A DNA stretch of 11,479 bases from an uncultured Wenzhouxiangella sp. (GTDB taxonomy: Bacteria; Pseudomonadota; Gammaproteobacteria; Xanthomonadales; Wenzhouxiangellaceae): positions 1 through 11,479 of the forward strand of contig CALEIM010000106.1 of the NCBI GenBank assembly GCA_937876395.1, in the 5' to 3' direction. Position numbers and translations under genes: made by a program. The notes beneath the pieces were generated by a model. The model was not told the origin of the DNA, searched no databases, and saw only the letters and a list, made by a program, of their open reading frames with translations. Shown one piece after another: positions 6,245 to 11,479 of the stretch (its first letter is position 1; each line of letters begins with the position of its first letter).

Positions 6245-7831
6245 ATGGCCAGGCAGCTCACTTTCCTTTTTCTGTTGACCACGCTGGCCGTCATTGCCCT
6301 GATCGGCCTGTACTGGCCGCCGGTGTGGTGGCTGCTGGTAATTGTCGTGCCGCTGATACTGGTGGCCGTTCGCGACGCGCTCCAGACGCAACATACGGTA
6401 CTGCGTAATTTCCCGCTGTTCGGCCATTTCCGCTACCTGATCGAGCATTTCCGTCCGCAGATCCAGCAGTACATGATCGAAAGCAATCTTGATGCCTATC
6501 CCATCGAACGTGAATATCGCTCGCTGATCTACCAGCGCGCCAAGGGCGAACTTGAAACTCGGCCCTTCGGTACGCACCGCGATGTTTATGATTCCGGCTA
6601 TGAGTGGATACCCCACTCCCTGGTACCCTCACCTTTGCTTGAGGAAGCGCCACGCATCATCATCGGCGGCAAGGACTGCACCAAACCGTACTCATCCTCA
6701 CTTTTGAACATCTCCGCGATGAGCTTCGGCTCGCTGTCAAAAAACGCCGTTCTGGCGCTCAGCCGCGGGGCGGCCGACGGCGGCTTTGCCCACAATACCG
6801 GTGAAGGTGGTGTATCACGCTATCACCTCGAAGGCGGCGGTGACCTGATCTGGCAAATTGGCTCGGGCTACTTCGGCTGCCGCCTGCCCAACGGCCACTT
6901 CAACGCCGAGCGCTTTGCCGAAGTGGCCGGTGGCCAGGAACGTATCCGAATGATCGAACTCAAACTCTCTCAGGGCGCAAAACCGGGCGGCGGCGGCATT
7001 TTGCCCGGCCCGAAAGTCAGCCCCGAAATTGCCGAGGCGCGCGGCGTACCGGTCGGAGAAACCTGCATCTCGCCGCCTGCGCACAGCGCGTTTTCAACGC
7101 CTGTGGAAATGATGGAGTTTGTTGCCCGGCTGCGGGAAATATCGGGTGGCAAACCGGTGGGTATCAAGCTCTGCCTGGGCCGGGTTGGCGATTTCATGGC
7201 CATGTGCAAAGCCATGCTCGAAACCGGCATCCGCCCGGACTTCATCACCGTTGACGGCGGCGAAGGCGGCACCGGCGCCGCGCCACTGGAGTTCACCAAT
7301 TCGCTGGGCATGCCCAAGCGCGACGCGCTGGTGCTGGTCCACGACGTGCTCACCGGCACCTTGCTACGCGAGGATATCCGCATCATCTGCAGCGGAAAGA
7401 TCATCAGCGCCTTTCACATGATCCGCGCTCTCGCTCTGGGTGCCGACACCTGCAACAGCGCCCGCGGCATGATGTTTGCCCTGGGCTGCATCCAGTCGCT
7501 GAGCTGCAACAACAACCGCTGCCCGACCGGCATCACTACCCAGGACCCCGCCCTGGTGCGCGGCCTGGTGGTGGCTGACAAGGCTCCGCGCGTGACCCGC
7601 TTCCATCGCAAGACAATCGGCAGCCTGATTCACATGCTCTCGGCAATGGGCCTTGATCACCCCGACCAGATCACGCCGGCCCACATCTACCGGCGCACGG
7701 CCGAATTGAGCGTGGCCACGTTTGCCGACCTCTATACCTTTTACGAGCCCGGCCAGCTACTCGACAAAAACAGCAGCCCGCGCGCATTCAGCCGCGACTG
7801 GGAAGCGGCCCGCGCGGATCGCTGGAGTTGA
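6245..7831 (+). CDS. Membrane-anchored FMN-binding glutamate synthase family protein
   Basis: The 528-residue product has two N-terminal transmembrane segments (about 5-23 and 27-43). The rest matches the FMN/3Fe-4S synthase domain of GltB. Family features seen: ISAMSFGSLS near 156-165, NTGEGG 184-189, SQGAKPGGGG 242-251, VDGGEGGTGAAP 336-347, and a cluster motif CxxxxxCxxxxC (Cys415, Cys421, Cys426) followed by PTGITTQDP. These would bind FMN and a 3Fe-4S cluster. The amidotransferase domain and C-terminal beta-helix of full GltB are absent, and no GltD-like subunit is nearby. Glutamate synthesis from glutamine is therefore not expected as such; the substrate and electron donor are unknown. 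ATG 6245 has GAGGA 10 nt upstream; the upstream extension to 6113 would add residues before the membrane anchor and overlap the efpL leader. Confidence 0.92.
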   Translation: MARQLTFLFLLTTLAVIALIGLYWPPVWWLLVIVVPLILVAVRDALQTQHTVLRNFPLFGHFRYLIEHFRPQIQQYMIESNLDAYPIEREYRSLIYQRAKGELETRPFGTHRDVYDSGYEWIPHSLVPSPLLEEAPRIIIGGKDCTKPYSSSLLNISAMSFGSLSKNAVLALSRGAADGGFAHNTGEGGVSRYHLEGGGDLIWQIGSGYFGCRLPNGHFNAERFAEVAGGQERIRMIELKLSQGAKPGGGGILPGPKVSPEIAEARGVPVGETCISPPAHSAFSTPVEMMEFVARLREISGGKPVGIKLCLGRVGDFMAMCKAMLETGIRPDFITVDGGEGGTGAAPLEFTNSLGMPKRDALVLVHDVLTGTLLREDIRIICSGKIISAFHMIRALALGADTCNSARGMMFALGCIQSLSCNNNRCPTGITTQDPALVRGLVVADKAPRVTRFHRKTIGSLIHMLSAMGLDHPDQITPAHIYRRTAELSVATFADLYTFYEPGQLLDKNSSPRAFSRDWEAARADRWS

Positions 7832-7843
7832 AAACACGGATCC

Positions 7844-7861
7844 TCGGCCACGACGGGCCGA
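7844..7861. terminator. Small hairpin in the convergent gap before nadC
   Basis: TCGGCC (7844-7849) and GGCCGA (7856-7861) form a 6-bp stem with a 6-nt loop in the 31-nt gap between the convergent glutamate-synthase-like gene and nadC. There is no T-run, so a terminator role is only positional. Confidence 0.3.
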
Positions 7862-7862
7862 C

Positions 7863-8768
7863 CTATCGTTCCGGAACGTTAGACCGAGGCGACGTCCCCG
7901 ACAATCCCTGCGCGCATTCACCAGCCTCATCCAGACCAATGTCCAGACAGGCCGCCGAATGGGTGAGTGCACCGACTGAAATCAGATCAACGCCGGTCGC
8001 GGCCACGGCGGCGACAGTCTCCAGGGTGATGCCGCCGGAGGCTTCGAGCGCGATCTTCTGATTCCGACACCGGGCCACGGCACGCTCCAGATCACAGTTG
8101 CTGAAATTATCCAGCAGCAGGCTGTCGGCGCCGGCCTCCAGGGCTTCATCAAGCTGTTCGAGCGAATCAATTTCCGCGGCGATACGCACCATATGGCCCG
8201 CACCGCGACGGGCACGTCCGATGGCCTCGCCCACGCCGCCGGCCAGCGCCACGTGGTTGTCCTTGATCAACACCGCATCGTCAAGTCCGAAACGATGGCG
8301 CGCGCCGCCGCCGGCCAGCACTGCCTCGATTTCCACGGCGCGCAGTCCCGGCGTGGTTTTGCGCGTATGGACAATCTGCGCACCACTGCCGGCCACGGCC
8401 TCGACATAGCGCCGGGTCAGACTCGCCACTCCGCTGAGCCGACCAAGAAAATTGAGCGCCGTGCGTTCGGCAGTCAGAATCGAACCGGCCGGGCCGTCAA
8501 TTTCGGCGATCACACTGCCCGGCGTCAGGCTCTCACCATCAGAGAGCTTCCAGATCACCCGAATTTCAGGATCAATCCGGGCAAAAGCCTCATCGGCCAC
8601 GTCCACGCCGGCCAGAACGCCCGCCTGACGTGCCACCAGCCCGAAACGCCCGCGCGCCGAAGCCGGCACGGTCAGACCAGAAGTGATATCCCCACGCTCG
8701 CCGAGATCCTCGGCCAGCGCACGCTCCACCAGAGCAACAATCAGCCTGCGCGGCGGTTTGACAGTCAT
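7863..8768 (-). CDS. nadC: Nicotinate-nucleotide pyrophosphorylase (quinolinate phosphoribosyltransferase) NadC
   Basis: NadC converts quinolinate and PRPP to nicotinate mononucleotide, CO2 and pyrophosphate, the entry step of de novo NAD synthesis. The 301-residue product shows the family order: DLGERGDITSGL (21-32), ERTALNFLGRLSG (101-113), HTRKTTPGLR (134-143), GGGARHRFGLDDAVLIKDNH (153-172), LLLDNFS (217-223), EASGGI (242-247) and GVDLISVGALTHSA (259-272). Catalytic-site residues Arg136, Lys137, His158, Arg159, Lys169 and the Glu/Asp positions are present. The usual LEKYAV before GGG reads VEIEAV here, so a widely conserved Lys is replaced. The C-terminus runs about 20 residues beyond the usual DIGLD end. 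ATG 8768 is chosen: AAGGGA lies 10 nt upstream and the family N-terminus fits. The frame continues to 9035 but that part is unrelated and overlaps the next gene. No other nad genes are nearby. Confidence 0.94.
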   Translation of the reverse strand: MTVKPPRRLIVALVERALAEDLGERGDITSGLTVPASARGRFGLVARQAGVLAGVDVADEAFARIDPEIRVIWKLSDGESLTPGSVIAEIDGPAGSILTAERTALNFLGRLSGVASLTRRYVEAVAGSGAQIVHTRKTTPGLRAVEIEAVLAGGGARHRFGLDDAVLIKDNHVALAGGVGEAIGRARRGAGHMVRIAAEIDSLEQLDEALEAGADSLLLDNFSNCDLERAVARCRNQKIALEASGGITLETVAAVAATGVDLISVGALTHSAACLDIGLDEAGECAQGLSGTSPRSNVPER

Positions 8769-8799
8769 CGATATTGAATCCCTTGAGAAATTGGGCAAC

Positions 8800-8805
8800 A
8801 TTTTA
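8800..8805 (-). promoter_or_regulatory. Possible -10 element for nadC
   Basis: TAAAAT on the minus strand matches 5 of 6 consensus -10 positions, 31 nt before ATG 8768. No clear -35 is seen at 17 nt spacing. Confidence 0.25.
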
Positions 8806-8847
8806 CGCGGATGAAAGGGCTCACCCCCACGCACTATTCTGCTTGAT

Positions 8848-8876
8848 TTGCCTTCCTGCCGCTGGCGGTCGAAAAT
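8848..8876 (+). promoter_or_regulatory. Possible sigma-70 promoter for the S9 peptidase
   Basis: TTGCCT (8848-8853) and GAAAAT (8871-8876), each 4 of 6 matches, are 17 nt apart and 32 nt before ATG 8909. The 140-nt gap between the divergent nadC and peptidase genes must hold promoters for both. No strong ribosome site precedes 8909. Confidence 0.3.
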
Positions 8877-8908
8877 AGGCGACTTACACTCCAAACGAGC
8901 TTGATCGG

Positions 8909-11161
8909 ATGCCGATTTTTTTGCGCCTGCATGTTCTGACCCTGGCCGCCGGGTTGATCGCCTCGACCGCTGTAGCCGAGGTTCCGCTGAGCCTTGAGCG
9001 AATTTTTTCCAGCCCCGATCTGGCCGGACCGACACTGCGCGGCGCCGAGCTTTCGCCGGCCGGGGATCGTGTTACCTTTCTCAAGGCTCGCGAGGATGAT
9101 CGCGGCCTGCTGGATCTGTGGGAGTTCCATATCGCGGATCAGGAAACCCGGCTGCTGGTCGCCGGCGATGCGCTCGAAAGTGCGGATGTGGCCCTGTCTG
9201 AAGCCGAACAGGCGCGTCGTGAGCGGCTGCGGATTGCCGATTTGCGCGGCATTGTCGATTACCGCTGGTCAGCCGATGGCCGCTATCTGCTGTTTCCGGT
9301 CGGCGGCGCCATTTACCTGCTCGATGCGTTGGATCCTGAAGGCGCAGTCCGTCAACTGACCGACAGCCAGGCCTTCGACAGCGACCCGCAGATCGCACCG
9401 GACGGGCGCCATGTGGCTTTTGTTCGCGAGCGCGATCTGTGGCTGGTGGAGGTTGAGTCCGGCGAGCAGCGCGCGCTCACCGACAGTGCAAGCGATACGC
9501 TGGCAAACGGCATTGCCGAGTTCATCGCCCAGGAAGAAATGGGCCGCGACCGGGGCTACTGGTGGTCACCAACCGGCCGCCACCTGGCCTTTGTCGAGGT
9601 AGATGAATCGCCGGTTGAAATCACTCGCCGCTACGAGGTGCAGGCCGAACGGATTGATATGGTCGAGCAGCGCTATCCGTATGCGGGAACGGCCAATGTA
9701 CGTTACCGGCTGGGCGTGATCGAGATTGAATCCGGCCAGACCGTCTGGATTGACCTGGGTGACGAGCATGACATCTACCTGGCCCGGGTAGACTGGCTGC
9801 CTAACAGCGAACAGCTCAGCTTTCAGCGTATGAGCCGCGATCAGCAGACGCTGGATCTGGTGGTAGCCGAAATCGACAGTGGCGCGGCCCGAACCCTGCT
9901 CAGCGAAACCAGCGAGACCTGGATCAACCTGCACGATGACCTGCATTTTCTTGCCGGAATGCCGGCATTTATCTGGTCATCTGAAAGCGACGGCTTTCGC
10001 CACCTCTACCTGTATGACTTCGACGGTGACCTGATCCGCCGGCTGACCGACGGCGACTGGCAGGTAGACGGCCTGGCCGGGGTTGATGAAGAGCTGGGCA
10101 TGGTCTATTTCACCGCTGCTGAAACCTCGGTGACTGAAAAGCATCTTTACCGTCAGTCGCTGATGACCCGCTCGCCGGAAGTGGTCAACCGCATTTCACG
10201 GCGGTCCGGCTGGCATGAAGTGAGCATGGACCGCAAGGCTCAGGTTTATGTCGATACCTGGTCAAGCGCGCTGCAACCACCGCAGCTCTCTCTGCACGAC
10301 GTGCGCGGCGAGCGCATTGCCTGGCTGGTGGAAAACCGCCTCGACGGCGACCATCCCTATGCGCCCTACCGTGACGCTCATCGGCCAAGCGAGTTCGGCA
10401 CGCTGATCGCGCCGGAAGGCCACACCCTGCACTATCGGCTGATGCTTCCGGCCGGCTTTGATTCGGAATCAAGCTACCCGGTGTTCGTACACGTCTACGG
10501 CGGGCCGACGCATCGCATGGTCAGCAATAGCTGGGCCCGGCGGATGCTGATCGACCAGTACATGGCACAACGCGGCTATGTGGTGTTCTCACTGGACAAC
10601 CGCGGCATCGTTCGCCAGGGCAAGGCCTTTCAGGATGCCGCGTGGCTGCGTCTTGGTCAGATCGAAATGGCCGATCAGATGGTTGGCATCGACTGGCTGC
10701 GCTCCCAGGATTTTGTTGATCCCGAACGCATCGGTATTTTCGGCTGGAGCTACGGCGGTTACATGAGCCTGATGGCGCTCGGCCAGTATCCTGACGAGTT
10801 CGCAGCCGGCGTCGCGGTCGCGCCGGTGACCGACTGGACGCTGTACGACACCCACTACACCGAACGCTATCTTGGCCAGCCGCAGGATCAGCCCGAAGCC
10901 TATACGCGAGGCAGCGTACTCAGCCATGCCGGGGCAATCGCCGATCCGCTGCTGCTGGTTCACGGCATGGCCGATGACAACGTCTTGTTCACCCATTCGA
11001 CGAAGCTGATGCACGCCCTGCAGGCGCGCGCCTTTCCGTTCGAGCTGATGACCTATCCGGGCGAAAAACACGCCATTGCAGGTGACGGCCCGCGCTTGCA
11101 CGTTTACCGAACCATCGTCGATTTTCTTGACCGCCACCTTGGCCAAAGCGAGGGTCAATGA
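8909..11161 (+). CDS. Secreted dipeptidyl peptidase IV-like S9 family peptidase
   Basis: A 750-residue serine peptidase exported to the periplasm: the signal peptide is residues 1-23 (LTLAAGLIASTAVA, cleavage expected before EVPLS). Residues about 35-480 form the beta-propeller domain (repeated blade motifs such as WSADGRYLLFPV and WSPTGRHLAFVE). Within it, IAQEEMGRDRGYWWSP supplies the double glutamate (Glu209, Glu210) that in DPP IV enzymes binds the free N-terminus of the substrate. The C-terminal alpha/beta hydrolase domain has the catalytic triad Ser614 (GWSYGGYMS), Asp689 (HGMADDNV) and His721 (PGEKHAI), with family spacing. It should remove dipeptides, probably X-Pro or X-Ala, from periplasmic peptides. 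Its TGA overlaps the ATG of purT by one base, an odd pairing that suggests shared translation. Divergent from nadC. Confidence 0.95.
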   Translation: MPIFLRLHVLTLAAGLIASTAVAEVPLSLERIFSSPDLAGPTLRGAELSPAGDRVTFLKAREDDRGLLDLWEFHIADQETRLLVAGDALESADVALSEAEQARRERLRIADLRGIVDYRWSADGRYLLFPVGGAIYLLDALDPEGAVRQLTDSQAFDSDPQIAPDGRHVAFVRERDLWLVEVESGEQRALTDSASDTLANGIAEFIAQEEMGRDRGYWWSPTGRHLAFVEVDESPVEITRRYEVQAERIDMVEQRYPYAGTANVRYRLGVIEIESGQTVWIDLGDEHDIYLARVDWLPNSEQLSFQRMSRDQQTLDLVVAEIDSGAARTLLSETSETWINLHDDLHFLAGMPAFIWSSESDGFRHLYLYDFDGDLIRRLTDGDWQVDGLAGVDEELGMVYFTAAETSVTEKHLYRQSLMTRSPEVVNRISRRSGWHEVSMDRKAQVYVDTWSSALQPPQLSLHDVRGERIAWLVENRLDGDHPYAPYRDAHRPSEFGTLIAPEGHTLHYRLMLPAGFDSESSYPVFVHVYGGPTHRMVSNSWARRMLIDQYMAQRGYVVFSLDNRGIVRQGKAFQDAAWLRLGQIEMADQMVGIDWLRSQDFVDPERIGIFGWSYGGYMSLMALGQYPDEFAAGVAVAPVTDWTLYDTHYTERYLGQPQDQPEAYTRGSVLSHAGAIADPLLLVHGMADDNVLFTHSTKLMHALQARAFPFELMTYPGEKHAIAGDGPRLHVYRTIVDFLDRHLGQSEGQ

Positions 11162-11442
11162 TGAGCCGGATCGGCACCCCGCTGACCGCAACCGCCACGC
11201 GGGTCATGCTGCTCGGCAGCGGTGAACTCGGTAAAGAGGTCGCGATCGAGTTGATGCGGTTTGGCTGCGAGGTCATCGCGGTGGATCGCTACGCCGACGC
11301 CCCCGCCATGCAGGTGGCCCACCGCAGCCACGTCATCGGCATGACCGATGCCGCGGCCCTGCGCGGCGACATGGGCCCCGTGGTCTCGGCGCTGCGCGCC
11401 TCGCCCGGGGATGACGGGGTGGAGGTGGGGAGGGAGTCCTGA
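11161..11442 (+). pseudogene. purT: Truncated purT (formate-dependent GAR transformylase), N-terminal fragment
   Basis: PurT makes formylglycinamide ribonucleotide from GAR, formate and ATP. Here only about 68 residues match the family: TATRVMLLGSGELGKEVAIE (the ATP-grasp N-terminal nucleotide loop), then EVIAVDRYADAPAMQVAHRS and HVIGMTDAAALR. After that the frame reads GDMGPVVSALRASPGDDG and stops at 11440-11442, where an intact PurT would continue for more than 300 residues. The divergence coincides with a REP-like palindrome. I see no continuation in another frame before the window ends. ATG 11161 is preferred over 11158: GAGGG lies 6 nt before it and the N-terminus aligns with E. coli PurT. 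It overlaps the peptidase stop (TGATG). Either the gene is really broken, or the sequence at this edge is an assembly join at a repeat. Confidence 0.75.
11371..11416. repeat. REP-like palindromic element interrupting purT
   Basis: An inner stem GGCGC (11388-11392) with GCGCC (11396-11400) closes a TGC loop. An outer stem CCCCG (11376-11380) with CGGGG (11406-11410) extends by two pairs past a bulged T. The minus-strand reading begins GTCATCCCCGGGCGA, the hallmark I recall of dispersed intergenic palindromes in many proteobacteria. In frame it yields SALRASPGDDG, a phrase typical of such repeats read through as protein. Copy number cannot be judged from this window, where it occurs once. Confidence 0.55.
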
Positions 11443-11479
11443 CTGCTGGTGCGGTGATGCACGAAACCGCCCACCCACC

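Noticed and set aside
7832..7862. A small gene or RNA between the glutamate-synthase-like gene and nadC
   Set aside because: The gap is only 31 nt and is filled by a short hairpin.
10589..11191. A 200-codon minus-strand frame antisense to the peptidase
   Set aside because: It mirrors the catalytic domain of the S9 peptidase, whose triad and family motifs are unambiguous; it is a high-GC shadow.
1..11479. A defence, mobile or biosynthetic system
   Set aside because: No transposase, integrase, nuclease, toxin, repeat-spacer array or secondary-metabolite enzyme is recognisable; the genes are mainly conserved housekeeping and envelope functions.

Overview
The window looks like chromosomal DNA of a high-GC (roughly 60%) gammaproteobacterium. 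The EfpL (YeiP), NadC, PurT, ArfB and periplasmic dipeptidyl-peptidase IV-type sequences, and the style of the secreted proteins at the left edge (a 'YDADGNPTW' motif and a LamG protein ending in FRDRFE), suggest the Lysobacterales/Wenzhouxiangella neighbourhood. That placement is from memory of protein style, not from a search.

Layout. 1-1605: two secreted or surface proteins on the plus strand, the first cut by the window edge and the second a signal-peptide LamG-like protein. 1677-3150: a minus-strand two-gene operon with a clear intrinsic terminator, a small DUF4398-type lipoprotein translationally coupled (ATGA) to a DUF4398 + coiled-coil + OmpA-C lipoprotein. 3321-5077: plus-strand arfB (ribosome rescue), best explained with a non-canonical ATT start, then a strong bulged hairpin, then a two-domain ThrE-type threonine/serine exporter. 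5202-5480: a small polyhydroxyalkanoate-system family protein. 5522-6088 (minus): EfpL/YeiP translation factor. 6245-7831 (plus): membrane-anchored, stand-alone FMN-binding glutamate-synthase-like protein with intact 3Fe-4S cysteines. 7863-8768 (minus): nadC. 8909-11161 (plus): secreted DPP IV-like S9 peptidase. 11161-11442: the start of purT, which departs from the family after about 68 residues into a REP-like palindrome and stops 38 nt before the window ends.

How the genes relate. Most of the window is housekeeping: ribosome rescue and polyproline translation (ArfB, EfpL), NAD and purine synthesis (NadC, PurT), amino-acid export, an envelope-peptidoglycan tether and a periplasmic peptidase. 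Apart from the lipoprotein-OmpA pair and the overlapping peptidase-purT junction, the genes are mostly independent units with alternating orientation. I see no defence system, mobile element with a transposase, CRISPR array, tRNA or rRNA. No convincing new multi-gene system is present. The points most worth checking are the ATT start of arfB, the broken purT with its palindromic repeat, and the coupled DUF4398 lipoprotein pair. No intergenic stretch exceeds 300 bases.
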